Shown piece by piece: positions 21,516 through 33,855 of a stretch of DNA of 64,000 bases (the first letter of the stretch is position 1; the number at the start of each line of letters is the position of its first letter). This stretch comes from Mucidula mucida (taxonomy: Eukaryota; Basidiomycota; Agaricomycetes; Agaricales; Physalacriaceae). Below the pieces are notes generated by a model, which was not told the DNA's origin, searched no databases, and saw only the letters and a list, made by a program, of their open reading frames with translations. A program made the position numbers and the translations under genes. The DNA is taken from positions 62,001-126,000 of the forward strand of contig JADNYV010000088.1 in NCBI GenBank assembly GCA_015501055.1, written 5' to 3'.

Positions 21516-22920
21516 TGTATTAGGGAAAGGTGGCGGTCAAGTGTTAAGATATGTTGGAAATAACATAGACTTTGAAACTGTAGGTGGCCAAGAATGAAAC
21601 GTTGGCCTTGTTTGCGTATTCCCATTGTTGATCACGCGACATCGGGAGTACAAAGCGGTGACGTCACCAATGTTCCGTGTCGGCCCGAGTGCCGAAAGTT
21701 GACCAGCGATCGGATAATATAGTGAGGGATGTATGCACGCGCATATTGGGGACACACGAAGGAAACGGACCCAAAGGGACGGGGTATCAACCCAACGGGA
21801 GTGCTGGCAAAGAAAGGTGATAATCGAAAACCAACCTCGCCCAATCCGCTGATGGTACAACTTGAAGGAAGAGGAGCTCAAGAATGCTTTGCGAACTTAT
21901 GATGCCTTTTCGAAGGAAGTAGCGACTCATTTACTGTCGTACTTTGAAGCGCTGTCGCTCGATCTTCGCAGCACGCAGCACGCGAATCAACTACGAGGAT
22001 TCTCATCGCTGACGCCCACCTCTCATATGGACTCTCCAGACCACTAACTATTAGATAATAGATGCAATGAATGGCATCTAGGATACACGTCTGCCTTTAT
22101 AAAGTAGCGCCGATTGGAACAAACTATATCCCAGCCTTCTCATGTCTTCCCCCCATCCCCGTACAGCCCTCTGCTTCTGCCTTGCGAAGGGAACACGGAA
22201 CTGCTTCTTTATTGACCACTGAACCACTAAAGATCTGCGCGAAAGTGAAAACGTCACGATAATTGGTGCTGCAACAGCGTACTTTCTGCCCACCGAGTGC
22301 TGTGATCCTCGAGGCGAGTGAGGTTTGCGATGGCGTAACGGAAAGAAATGTCGGGCATTGTATGCGTGTAAGAGTGCTTGTCTTTCAACGTGCTCTTATG
22401 CTGGATTGATTATGTATCACAGTGAACTCGGAGTATAAGCAGCCGTTTGGCCTTCAAGATACTTCAAAACGAAAACGTCAGTGTCTCACGAAACGATTTG
22501 GTGACACTGATAATATCTGGGGTCAACATACACTCGTATGGTGATTTGAATGGTAGGATCCAAGTTCTCGTCCGCAATAGAGATCTTCCGCTGGATATCA
22601 TGTTGGGTTAAGGTTCAGTTTGTATTCATTCACCCGCCTCTCCATGAGGTAGATATAGTTCTCCAGTCGACCTGCAATGAATGCGTTCCGTAAATGTGAC
22701 GGAGGCCGGCGTGATGCTTCCCGACTATGAAAGGAGATCAATAGTACTGGCTGCGGTAGTATTTCCGGTACAATACTACGACCATTAATCCCGAGGAGAA
22801 GATGCTATACAGATCCTTGCTTTAGCGCCCAAAAAGTTGTTGAAGAGAAAAGTTGGTCCACAAACAACGTCATCAATACTGTACACACGTACACGCCAGG
22901 TTTGGCCAGAGACGCGACAT
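21516..22920. other. Intergenic, possible remnant of a plus-strand gene
   Basis: The plus frame 21853-22047 ends in a convincing peptide (KEEELKNALRTYDAFSKEVATHLLSYFEAL...SSLTPTSHMDSP) but lacks a start codon and upstream exon; a stop precedes it. It may be the last exon of a lost gene. 22050-22920 shows nothing supportable. Confidence 0.4.
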
Positions 22921-25078
22921 CTACACAACCGTAAATACTTTCTCGAATACTGCCTCTGTACTCTTCTGCCATTCCTCGGATACTTTCTCGATGAGAGGCG
23001 TATCGGCGAATCTACATACGATGTCAGGCTATAGGTGCCTAGTTTTGGAGAAAACACGTACTCCCACGTACAGGTTCCGACGAGGCGCAATTCCCGGACA
23101 TCAGACTTCACGGTAACAACCGCGGCGGCTACGACAACGCCATCTGCGTAGAAGGATATTTCGACCTCCTTCGGATTCGTCGCCCGAATGACGCACCCCG
23201 TATCAACGCCGTACAAATCTTTCAGCGAATTGCAATACAGTGTTACGCTGTCTGGGACGATGTCTGTAGCATCTCCCCATGCAGTGATCTCGCCAACCAG
23301 CGAAGCCACCTGGAAAGTACCCAGTACGCATTGGTCGACGCTGTCAATCGAGAAAGCGCACTGCGTCGAAGCGACTGAAAAGTTCTGCGGCTTTACTGAT
23401 TCCACAAGACGCTCGTCCACGGCGCGTGATGACGCATTCTTGTAGTAGTCAATACCCCCCAGGGCACTTACAGCCATCCGGAAATCGTCCTGTCCGGACG
23501 GGCGTTTACCCGTCGTGGCGTATGTCAGAGACTTGTAGTACTCTTCAGTGTCTATATCACGTTGAGGAAATCAGTAAGAATCACTGCCGAAAATAGCACA
23601 TACAATGTGGCTTTATTGCCGTCGGAATCGCCCACGTTGGGTGAGTCCCAATCTCTGAAGGTCCAGGTACAGGCTTCATGTCATTGTAGATTTTATACAG
23701 TGCATCGACGTGGATGAACGGATCCCTCGAGATCGGCCACGGGGGCGACGCTGGGACCTTTGTGACATAGTCTCCCTTGTTGACGATGCGCCACGCGGAG
23801 CCGCAGGGCGCAGCGACAGCTGTTCTAAGCGGCTCTGCAAAATCCCCTCGGCCGACACGCGGAGAGCCAAAGGTGTATAGGTCCCCTGGGGACGCCTTTG
23901 TCGTACCGGTCCCATCAATCAGTAGCTGTGCGTAGCACAGCGACGCGTAAGCAGCCCCAAGCGAGTGGCCCTGAGAACACACCATGAGTCCGTACTACAG
24001 GTAAGTGCGACGATTGACATACAGTAACATGCGTAATGGCTGTACTGCTCGCCGACGAAGAAATGCTTCGTATGGCGTTCTTGACGAGAGCTAAAGTTGA
24101 TATTAGTACTTAGTAGCGTTGAGGCAACACAGCAACAGGAAAAGCCGTACTAAACGGTTCGCTGCAAGGCTTCTGAGAGTACGTCGAAAAAATGGGATAA
24201 TAGAATCCCTGCGAGATTTGTCCTTCAAACAGAAACTGCTTCGGAACTCGAATAGTCAGTGCAGCAAGAAGATCGTTGATGATTTCCTGCGTGACACTGG
24301 TTCCCTACCTTTGAATCAGGTTTCGTACTTATTTCTCAACAAGTTGTCAACGGACCTTGAATGCAACACCAATGAAAGGGGCGGTGAAGTCCTTTGGAAC
24401 AAACGCTCCACAGTATGGACCTACAAGGAAGGGATGTCCATCCGGGTGCTTCTCGACAAGGTCTACCGTGTTGTGAGTAACTCTCGCTCCATGATATCCA
24501 GATGCAGCAGCCGCGCGCACCGCAGATCATGATAAACCTCATTCCCCACAAATCGGCCTGCCGTCATTTGTTGAGTCGCAGCTTGTACACAGATACCCAA
24601 CATACCAGTTTGTCAATCTGGGCGGTAGACCTTTTGAGCAGGTCCTGAGCCCTCACCATCCCATCCACCTCTCGCAACATTTTTACGGCCTGAATGACAA
24701 GAGAGTTATCTCTGTGCCTTGAGTCAGACAACACGGCACACATGGAAAAGTAAAACGCACCTCAAATACATTGCAGCACTTTCCATGAACGCCATGAAAG
24801 CGTTGTTGAAGTCAATCGGAGAGCCCGTCACACCGCCAAAAACACCTGAGAAGATGATTCATGAGTTACCCTCCAGAAAGCGAGTCGAAGCCCCTACGGT
24901 TCGCGACACCCGCCTGGATCTGCGCTTGACTGGCGTTTGTCCATCGGACAAGGTCGTCGTACCCTGCGCGCGGCTTACCCTCGAACGGCAGATCGATGAG
25001 GTCAAGTCCCGCTAGTTGCTCGAGATGACGCTGCCTGATATCTGTTTTGATACGCTCGAAGATGATGGAATACTCCAT
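22921..25078 (-). CDS. Class 3 lipase-like alpha/beta hydrolase, 567 aa
   Basis: Predicted triacylglycerol lipase/esterase. Exons in transcription order: 25078-24910, 24845-24761, 24711-24606, 24557-24521, 24486-24356, 24304-24151, 24090-24023, 23970-23604, 23551-23056 and 23011-22921. The family core is PFIGVAFKGT (oxyanion-hole strand), the nucleophile elbow GHSLGAAYASLCYAQLL, LYTFGSPRVGRGDF, and the catalytic region VNKGDYVTKVPASPPW, with a His expected in DPFIHVDALY. The C-terminal 170 residues (NASSRAVDERL...TCTWEYVFADTPLIEKV) are outside the lipase fold and unrecognised. The 34-bp intron between 24521 and 24486 is a guess made to join frames, and a 33-bp GTAAGT..AAG stretch in exon 9 could also be spliced without changing frame. 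No signal peptide. Confidence 0.75.
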
Positions 25079-25879
25079 TGCTACTATGCAGGAGAGAATG
25101 TTATGTGGTAGGTGAGATGCGATAGTTCTAGCTTTGGAGGAATTTGGCGGCGAGATTTAAGATGCTAGGCATTAGCTCGGAGGCAAGAGCTCCGGTGGGA
25201 CTGGATCACAAGGGCCTCTGTCGCACCATAGAAGAACTTGGGAGGTGCTCCATTACAACTGTCAAAAGGATATCTGTATGGAACTATTTTGGTGCATTGC
25301 ACGTCTGTTCTGAGATAACAGTGGAGCACAGAGCGGCAAACATGGTAATCAAGAATAGGCGAATTTGAGGATGGTTGACATGCTAAAGAGAATCTCCGTG
25401 GGAAACTTTGTCAGCCTTTGCTTTTTTCTCTCGGCTTCCACTTTTGCTTTGCTGAGAAAAGACGTCTTCGTCGTAAACTAGCTTCCGGATGAATTAAATC
25501 AAGGCCCTGAGGCGTAGATAGCGAGACATTGAATCCGGGGTTACACAACCCGGCGAGCACATGTGGTGATCTTTCTCAACACATTCAAACTTCTGCGCTT
25601 CCAGGAATTGTATGACTAACAGTTTGTTATCATCATTCAATCCTTTGGCTGCAGCCCTGGCCTAATGCAATCCGTCCATTATAATAGTATTCCATCTCTC
25701 GGTCCTACGATATACCTCCTGATGCTTGAGAGAAGAATGATTTCTTATGTATTTTCCCCGTCTCCATATCACACGACCACATAACAGTAGTTTATGGACA
25801 TTGTACCGATGTGCAAGGGGGAGCTGGAGCTGACAGAGGCAGAGAAGTTGTCGCTGCGGCAATAACTGCGCCACGCTCG
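25079..25879. other. Intergenic; lipase promoter side, no gene seen
   Basis: Short frames only. From about 25880 the sequence becomes the 5' flank of repeated-family copy B. Confidence 0.5.
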
Positions 25880-26505
25880 CCATGCGGGGTTTATATCGAC
25901 CGGGCTCGTCGCCCATTGTAGTCTGACCACGTACACGAGGTAACTTGACTCTTGCCTTTCCTCCACCACCTACACCACAGACGTCTGCTCTCCACGGTCA
26001 ATAATCCGTTTCTTAACGACTTTCGTCTCAACAACCACGACATATACGCCATGCCCATCGCTCACAACAACCGTACACCGAACAAAGGCGCTGGTCAAAT
26101 GGCGACGTCTGATGCCGCGTCGCCCGCTGACCTCTGTGTGTTCGAAGGCGACGATATCAGAATCAACATTGTTGACCAAGAAGTCGTTGAAACTTGGTTG
26201 ATTTGGTTTCCTGACGCGTGCAGAGGATCTCACCCACTCCATTTTTCCTATCAGGACGTCGCCGAATAAGATACTACCTAATGGCACAAAATTTGCAGAT
26301 CGTGCGTTATCATCGTTAGATACATCTATCTCTGGCCCAGCATTGTCAATGCATCAGACTTCTTTCAACTGGCTATGCGGATACGAGTGTGGCGGCGGCT
26401 CAGGACGAAGGGAACCGTAGAAAGGCGCACGTGTAATCGAAGAACAGACGGTTACGGCAAGACAGGAAGCAGCAGTAGCTCAGGCTCTTTCAAGTTCAAG
26501 GGATG
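25880..26505 (+). pseudogene. Repeated-family copy B, internally deleted
   Basis: The 5' flank (GCCCATTGTAGTC... TCCACCACCTA) and the first 29 codons from ATG 26051 (MPIAHNNRTPNKGAG...) match family gene A closely. At about 26140 (after ...SPADL) the sequence jumps to what in copy A lies about 150 bp beyond the stop codon, removing the rest of exon 1, both introns and exons 2-3, roughly 0.9 kb. The fusion leaves a 72-codon frame ending at 26269. The remainder to 26505 is repeat R in the orientation opposite to copy 1. Clearly a deletion derivative; whether the fused short frame is expressed is unknown. Confidence 0.75.
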
Positions 26506-26709
26506 AAACAAGCTGTGTTTAAACAAGATATATACAAGACACGGGACTAATTAATAGATGGAATGTGACAATCTAAGGCTACAGATGATGATGGACGGAA
26601 ACAATTAGATGTGATTAGTAGGTAGGTGAGTTATGAGAAATTAGCAGTGAACGGGGACAAGAGTCGCTTGAAGATAGCTGTTGAGAAAGATTAGCGAGGC
26701 GGAAGCCGA

Positions 26710-27531
26710 TCAAAGAATATTTGCGCGTACCGACTGCGGGACTTTCGGGAGGAGGAGCAAGATCCATAGGGGGTCGTGGCAGTGGTGCATTTTCCGAGCT
26801 TGTTTGGTTTCAAAAAGGGCTTCACATCCATGACAATCAAAAGCACTGGAGGAGGAATCAACACGGATACAACTGAAAGCCGATACAAGAACGTACAGTC
26901 CATTGACTTTGTTGCTAATATCGTGAAGAGCCAGGTGCATTTTGAGGCCGCGAGCATTACGGAGGGTGTCTCTGCACCCGATCCGAGGACATACGAGAGA
27001 TTTTCTCTGTAACGCGCCGCACTTGGTCATCTCGGAGATGGTCTCTTTGCGCTGACAGGATTTGATAAGAAGAAAGTGCAAAGGACAAAACAATAAACAC
27101 ACAGCATCGGCCAGGATTTGTTCGCAGGCTGGGTCATGCCTAAGTTGCGGGCCTTTGTCCTCAGAAAGCGTGATGAACTCCAAATATTTGTCCGAGCCCA
27201 CAAGGGTAGCACCTTCGCTGGATGTGAAAGAGTTGTTGCTGATACGCGACGAAGACGCTTCGCGATGCGGCACAATGATGGTCAACTTCTTCCGATATCT
27301 AGCGGCGATTTCCTGAGCTGGAGACGCAACGGGCACATCACAGGTCTGTCGAGACGCCGGAAGACTGGGAGCTTGAAACTCCCAAGTACTAGCTGCGTCT
27401 TTCTCATTGCAGGAAGCGGTTGAGAAGACGTTGAAGTCGGCGGGGAAGATGGTGCCGTTGCGCTTTTTAGGCGACGGCGAGCTCGGCTCTTTATTCATGA
27501 AGTTGTGGACGAGGGCGCCTAGAGAGACCAT
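26710..27531 (-). CDS. C2H2-like zinc-finger protein, 239 aa
   Basis: Exons in transcription order are 27531-27103, 27051-26897 and 26845-26710; both introns are 51 bp. The first 140 residues are polar and Ser/Thr-rich (MVSLGALVHNFMNKEPSSPS...). A canonical finger follows (CPRIGCRDTLRNARGLKMH, C-x4-C-x12-H-x3-H), then an imperfect one (CHGCEALFETKQARKMHHCH, C-x2-C-x12-H-x2-H). Introns 1 and 2 contain no stop in frame, so unspliced readings would be longer but break up the second finger region. A further intron (GTACGC...CAACAG, with CTAAT branch) at 26731 could replace the last few codons. A possible nucleic-acid-binding regulator, not assignable further. An upstream in-frame ATG exists at 27675. 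Confidence 0.6.
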   Translation of the reverse strand: MVSLGALVHNFMNKEPSSPSPKKRNGTIFPADFNVFSTASCNEKDAASTWEFQAPSLPASRQTCDVPVASPAQEIAARYRKKLTIIVPHREASSSRISNNSFTSSEGATLVGSDKYLEFITLSEDKGPQLRHDPACEQILADAVCLLFCPLHFLLIKSCQRKETISEMTKCGALQRKSLVCPRIGCRDTLRNARGLKMHLALHDISNKVNGLYVLVSAFSCIRVDSSSSAFDCHGCEALFETKQARKMHHCHDPLWILLLLPKVPQSVRANIL

Positions 27532-29802
27532 TGTAGAGAGACGAAGAGTATGTGTAGAGTATGTGATGGGCGATGGCTGGGAGAGTCTGGCGCGACCAAG
27601 AGAGGGAACAAGCCTATATATCAGCACAAGGCGTTGAATGGCAATGCGCGTGATGCCATTGTTGAACGAGTCCACTGATCGAGGAAATCGGATGTTGCCT
27701 TATCAGGAAGACAATGGGAGGGTCATTGTACTACTAGGGCCACCGGATCCGGTTGAACCGTCTGGCCACAGACGCACAATGGAATTTGTCTGTGGATGGA
27801 TCAGGGTAGTTAATCCCAAAGGCCTCAATAATTGCATGCTTCACTTTGGAACCAGCAGAACTCACGCCGGTGAGACTCGAATCTGCAGTCAACCGTCACG
27901 AGACTTGAGCGCATTGATCTAGACTGTTGCTCTCGGAGAACCGGTTAAGAGTCCCAATTGTTCAAGCGTGCAATTGGGCCAATGCTGATACAATGCTTCT
28001 GGCGTAACTTTGAGGATATAGGCACCTACAGCAGAACGGGAAGCCACATTTTCGGAAGTGAGCTATGATGTATGACAAGTTGCGGACTGAAATTGACGTC
28101 GGGTTTATGCAGGTGTGCGCTTTCGATTTCAACCAGGCAGGATAGAGGCAGAAGTACCACGTTCGTTATAAGCGGAAGTTACATGACGTCTAGGTAGCTG
28201 GATTGTTGGCCCTACAATTGCGTGAATGTTTGAACTTTGTACTCAAACTGTCCAATGCTAGCTGCGGAAAGTGAAAACCTGTTAACACAGGGTAGACTTA
28301 ATAACATGAACGACTGCAAGTATAAAACGGCGCACCCGACTCTACTTAAGATTCCTAGACAAGTTTAGTGAGACAAACAGGAAATTGCGAGCAGCTTGAG
28401 GGTAGGTACGAGCCTAACGTGTCGTTAATGCATCCATACCATTGCTTGGTGAATTAGACGTGCAGGCGGGGTTGTCTCGCGTAGGATACATCCGCATATC
28501 GAAAGCGCCCTCCGAGCGATGCTGTTGGCGCGTTCCGTCTGTATGCGCAATCATCCTCAGTGCTTTTCCTTGGTCGATAAACCAAAATGTGTCAGACCTC
28601 CAGGTGTGTCCTTTAAGATCATCGCGTGCAGTCTAGTAGACAATTAATGCGGAGGCATGTTCAAAAAGAAGCAAAGACACCGCCATTAGCCGCGTAGACC
28701 CATACAACGCCTCTTGGTTGCGTACCCTTTACCGTCGTCCGTGCTGTATGCAGCGCTTGTCGTCCTGTCCACAGTTGCTGCTGGCCGGAATACGAGTCGT
28801 ATATGTCCACTGGCGATTGAGAGGGCAGAAAATAATTGTGTGTCTCTTGTTATAGCGAGGCGTTGGCGAGGTAATGATGGAACTTCCATCATTGGAAGGA
28901 AAAAATAACCAATAGTGCTTGCCGCCGGCAGTTTACATCTTTCCTTCCGCCTGATGCCAATGGACTAACGTTGCGGGCCTCATCTGACAACACATAGACA
29001 TCATGAATAGCCGGCTCAGCATGGATGTAATATAATGCTGTTGGATGGCGCTTTCGACTGGTATTCTCAAGATCAGGCCACAGCATCATATAACTACAAG
29101 CTGCGGTGAGTTCTGTCTGTGAGAATATCACTCCAACTGCTTAACTTGCCCAGGGAAACCTGAGTGCGTTACCTAGGCTCAATATGTCGTCGAATATCAG
29201 ATATGTGGCTGCGTCGACGTCACGGTGTTTTGGTGACAATTTGACGAAGGATAAATTGAATACGGATTACTCTCGTCGTACAGCGGCCTTTCTTTGCCGC
29301 ATGTGTACTGAATGCGAATGGAAAGGGAGAGTCAGCGGTCCTTTACCTTATTAATGTCGCATTCACATTGATTCTGCAATAAAAGCATTGTGTATGGAGC
29401 GTCCGTTATCTTCTTACTTGCGAGGCTCATCACGTCTGATGTAGATTTCCCTGTTCCCAGGTGTGGCGCCATAACAATTTCATGTCAATTGCCGAAATGT
29501 AGGTAATATTACTCCTTGAAAAGCATTGAAAGTGTTAGTGAAAAGATATCTTCTGGCTCTGCCGTCTGTGCTGGTCTATGGGCTTGTCGTTGAATTACCC
29601 GATTGGGTGGACAATGGCCACCGGCAACCTCCGGGCTTGCTGTGCATTGTCGTCTGTCCACAAGCACGTGGGAATTTTTTGACTCTTTCCTTTCCACCTC
29701 AGCGGCACTCTTTGACCACCTGCGACCACCTGCTCTTTACGGTCAATTGCCCGTGTCTCCCCTTTTCTATTCTCTTTCATTGACCATCGCGACACATCCA
29801 CT
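27532..29802. other. Intergenic, no supported gene; 3' part is the 5' flank of family gene C
   Basis: About 2.2 kb of short frames without protein-like composition. 29560-29802 is similar to the upstream regions of copies A (1440-1620) and B (25900-26050), so the duplicated unit includes promoter sequence. Confidence 0.5.
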
Positions 29803-30754
29803 ATGCTCATTGTTCACGACGTTGCACTCAACAATGGCGCCGGTCAAATGACAACAATGGATGCCGACACTCCTTCCGACGCTCAAGAGACCTCCTCATC
29901 CGATGCGGATTGCGATGGATTCTTCGAGTCAGAAGGTGTCGTAGATGGCGCTGATGGCCTTGGTACCTATAACCAGAATGCCGTTGCTGCGTCCTCCCGA
30001 GTTCCTCTCCCCGCCGATGATAATCCCTCCGTGGAGGGCTCCACATCTCACGAAAAAGAGGTTTCTCTACCGAGTTTTAACGCTAAAGACGCGTGCCGTT
30101 ACTATCAGAACCCGCGCCAGAATGCGGCTCGTGCAGCTGCACGAGTCGTGTTCGTTACCCCGTTCAGACAAGACGAAGTCGCTCGGGCCCAATCTGCTTT
30201 GCGAGGACCACCTCAGGAATTGAGTCGTCGCCCCAAGGCGACAAAGCGTCAAGCCACGGACAGCGACACGACGCGCCGCGCCAAAGGAAAGAAGAAGGCG
30301 GATCAGCAGGTACTTGATTTTTGTTTAAAGCACGCTTGGCGTGGACTGATCTTGTTATTTAGAGCAAACCTGACCCATTCAGCTACGCTTCTCCGACATT
30401 CCAGTCTCCTCAGGTAGGCGCTCTCTTCTCTTCTCTTTCAATACTGATATAGTCTATCAGGGGTCCCCCAACATTACATCGTATAGATACATGATTCCTC
30501 CGCTAGCCCCCTGCAGCGAACTCGCGCCTTGGCAAGCGCTGTACGTGTTCCAGCATCCGTACGAGGACGACATGATGTCCCCTGTGCTCATACAGTGGAT
30601 TGATATGCATCGCTCCCCAGTATTCCCCGAGGAACTCGACCTTGTTTTTGTGATTTGTCAGAAGGTGCCGGAGGACAGGATCTCGGGTGTGTTGGTGTAT
30701 ATGCAGAGGCCCACTGTCCGAGAAGGAAGAGTTCTCGGAAGATATTTTGAATGA
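29803..30754 (+). CDS. Repeated-family protein C, 283 aa, unknown function
   Basis: Exons 29803-30309, 30363-30413 (51 nt, as in copy A) and 30461-30754. The protein matches A at the start (NNGAGQM versus NKGAGKM), in the basic patch before intron 1 (SDTTRRAKGKKKA), in exon 2 (YASPTF) and in exon 3 (PLAPCSELAPWQALYVFQHP, KVPEDRI). It is longer in exon 1 because of an acidic/Ser-rich insert (residues 20-70). The middle of exon 3 is the best conserved part and may be the folded core. No known domain. Two intact copies and one deleted copy within 30 kb suggest an active, recently spreading family. Confidence 0.7.
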
Positions 30755-31000
30755 GGCGCTCGAGCCCGCTTCTGCGCACGCCTTCTATGAAGGAGGAAGG
30801 ACGTGATTGCTTTGTGTCGTTCTTGCTTATCTGTATATACTTTTCTGTCATGTGTACTTGTACTCGCGTCCATTATTGGTTCCTTACAGCTTTGAAATGT
30901 AGCTATTTATGCTACGTTGAATGACTGAAACTGCCACTGCTTTCCTTTCATCATCGTCCTACTACAGACAAGTCGCCGTAGTTGGACAGCTCTCGAGTAC

Positions 31001-31329
31001 ATGAGACACAGTTGCGGACGGTCTACGCCGGAAACTGCTCTGCTGCCTTACCGAACGGAACACGAACGGACTGAAAAGAACTTGAAGACTGCCGTGCCCA
31101 AAATGTGCTATGAACGTCGCCCGGTAATAGTACAGTACGTCTGCGCGGCTCTTGGGAGAACACTTCACTCATCTTAAAATATGTGCAGGACTCGTTCCCA
31201 GTGTCGTCAGACTCGGTGGGTCCGAAGAAGCATTCTAAAAAGGAGATATTGGACAAATTTCAGGACGTGGTGAGTGATGCGACGATTGACCCGGCGCCGT
31301 GGTGGATGATGTGGAAGACGTACGAGTAG
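31001..31329 (+). CDS. Small hypothetical protein, 87 aa
   Basis: Two exons, 31001-31123 and 31189-31329, in phase, with donor CCG|GTAATA and acceptor TGTGCAG. The product is basic and starts MRHSCGRSTPETALLPYRTE. The end is Trp-rich and well ordered (KKEILDKFQDVVSDATIDPA, PWWMMWKTYE). No signal peptide, membrane segment or recognised domain. It follows family gene C by 250 bp on the same strand but shares no sequence with A. Confidence is moderate because there is no comparison to support it. Confidence 0.45.
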
Positions 31330-31458
31330 GATGGAGTTGTTTTTATTGTACACTTATTTCTCTTCAAAGTTGGACAATTGTATATAGGTTGTTCCGAGTC
31401 AATTCTTCTTGTTATTGAAATGCTATGCTATTTGTTGAACTTGTACTGAACGCTACAC

Positions 31459-33366
31459 TTAAACGAGAATCAAAACAGGTTCTGTTCTGAAAATGGAAAT
31501 GTCCAATCCCTCGCTCTTCAGCTTTCTCAGCTCGTTCACTGTCCATGGCATCCCAACGACGGTAGCAAGAGTACGCGAGTTAAACTCTATGCGTACCTTC
31601 TTGAATCCTGCACCATACCGCTGGCGGAATCTAAGCATATTTACGAAGTGGGTACCTACGAACTGAAGCAGCTCCGAACTCCCTAGATCACTATAGTAGA
31701 ACGCTGTCAATTTGGGAAGCGCCAGTGATTCGCGCGATGCCATAAAATTGTCAGACGGCGCATTATCGACTGCCTGCGTCTTAGCGGCCTCGGACTCCTC
31801 TACAGTCTCCGAGCCCCCTTCAAAATCGAAATTCTGATCAGACAGCTTCGCGTCCTCGGCATCAGAACCCAATGAAGCACCTGCAGCTTCACTGCCCCCA
31901 GAGTCGGAGGAGGATGCTGGGTCATTGTCTGCCAAGTTGACATCATTGGTTTTGGCATGCAACAGACGTACGAGTCGTATCATCGCCAGTCCTGGCTCCG
32001 GAAGGTACTGCTCAAGCGGTAGAGTATAATGGATGCGCAGTTCGAGTAGATCGGGTATGAGAGGGAGGTATAAGTCAACGTCGTCGACTGTGAGCCGACA
32101 ATTGGTGAGCTTCAAAATTTGGAGGGCACATTTTGAAAAGCGGAGGAGTATCATGACGCGGGAGAGTGCATCGACCAAGTCCATGTCCTCGCTGGGCATA
32201 TCGGTGGGCGAGATGATTTCCAGCTTGACGAGATTAGGAAGGATCAAGGCGTCGAGAAGATCGATATCGGATGTCGTTAATGATGCGAGCGTCGAGTGGG
32301 TTGCCCGTTCTGCGATGTGCCAACTAGAACCACCATAATGCCCTGGATCCGTCGCAAGCGATCGTAGATTGGGGCACTCTCGGAGAATGTCCAGCGCCTG
32401 AATTGGCGAATCACGGATGGTGCGAAATGTCAAATCAGTCACCGCCCGAAGTTGAGAGTATGTCGGAAGCTGCAATTGTACAAGCTGAGGGCCGGAGAAC
32501 TGGAGCTCCTCCAGTACGTGCGCGGTGTCAAATAAGGAGACGTGAGCTGGTAATCCCGCATCCTGTCTTCCGGCCATGAACACGAGGCTTCGTAAACGTT
32601 GTAGACGGCCCCGGATGGCAGAGAGCGGTGAAAGGGTAATGAATGAGAAACGAGAGAACTTCACATCCCTCCACCGTGGTGAAATGTTAGTGAGGACGCC
32701 GAGAAGCTCCTTAGTCGGAAAACTGCGGAAATAGTAGTGTAAGTCGAAGAAGCTGGTGACGGATAAGCGAATGTCGCGAGTGCTGCCCGTTCTCTCCAAA
32801 AAGCACTTCAACAGCGCCAAGGGATCTCGAAGTCTATACGCCTTCCACGCATCAACGCCAATGTCGCTGACTGTCCAAAGGGCGCTACATGAGTACATCA
32901 CGGTGCTCCATTTGCTGCATATACGGCATAGAACCCATGGGCCTTTCGTGGTGTCAAAGGCGGAGGTCTCCGGACTGAGCTGCAGATATGCAGAGAATAT
33001 CTCTTGCAGTATCTCCGCTGGCATGTTGCGAACCAGCGAGGTAGTCCCGTCGAACTGACTCTGTAAAACTTGCAAATCTTTTCGGGGCTCCTCTAGCAGA
33101 GCCGGGAGTTGCGCTGTTTTTAGGTCAAGCTCGGAGATGGGCGAGTCGAAGGAATGGCGCCAATCGTGGACCATCGACTCTTCCGAAGGAGTTGCGGGAG
33201 CATTCGTAGAAGAGAAGAGTTGGAGTGAAGGTAAAATGGATGCCTGCTGGGGAGAAATAGGATAGGATTGTGGAAATTTCGGAAGGTATTCTAAGTCCGG
33301 TGTATTTGACGACCTAGAGTAAGAATGGGTAAGTTTTCGTACCCCCAGAGGATAACTAGCTTACAT
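31459..33366 (-). CDS. F-box-like / leucine-rich repeat protein, 618 aa
   Basis: Typical of the large Agaricomycete F-box-like family. Two exons in transcription order: 33366-33365, carrying only AT of the start codon, and 33313-31459. The 51-bp intron (GTAAGC...CTCTAG) splits the ATG, giving MSSNTPDLEYLPKFP. A coiled stretch precedes the F-box-like helix RNMPAEILQEIFSAYLQL (about residue 95). It is followed by the family's ALWTVSDIGVD-type strand and LRR-like segments (LVQLQLPTYSQL, ALQILKLTNCRL). An acidic insert (about residues 480-530) interrupts the C-terminal part. These proteins are thought to recruit substrates to SCF ubiquitin ligases; targets are not predictable. Without the split start codon the first ATG in frame is at 33174. 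Confidence 0.8.
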
Positions 33367-33855
33367 CGCAGAAGAACGTATGAAACGGTTATGCAGAACC
33401 GTCCGATTTGTCCTGATCGACGTTGGTAGAAGAGACGCGTCGAGTCACATCAGGCGACGTAATCGACATGAATCCTTTCTTCTCACGGCTTCCCTGCTAC
33501 CTATCATCATGAAGTCCGTGGAATTGACGGGATCGATGTGGATCTGCCTCTTTTCAAAGAAAGAGCGTCCCAGTACAACGTCGAAATGAGGCTCCTCCGA
33601 AAGATACACGGTCAGGAAGATCGGGTCTGGACCATGGAGCTCCTCATCCCACGTCGGACCGCCCTTTTACCACAATACGTGCAATATCGTTATCTCTGTC
33701 GCATACGTACAGGGAATGCTTGTCTCACGAAATTGCTTCATTTGCGCCGTTCAACATCCAACTCCATAATGGCGCCATTTGATCCCTTCTGACGAAACGA
33801 CTATATTAGTGCTGATGCGGGATGGCTCCTTGCCATCGCCTTTCTTCGCACGAAA
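33367..33855. other. Divergent promoter region between F-box gene and MFS gene
   Basis: About 490 bp with no gene seen; it separates two divergently transcribed genes. Confidence 0.55.
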
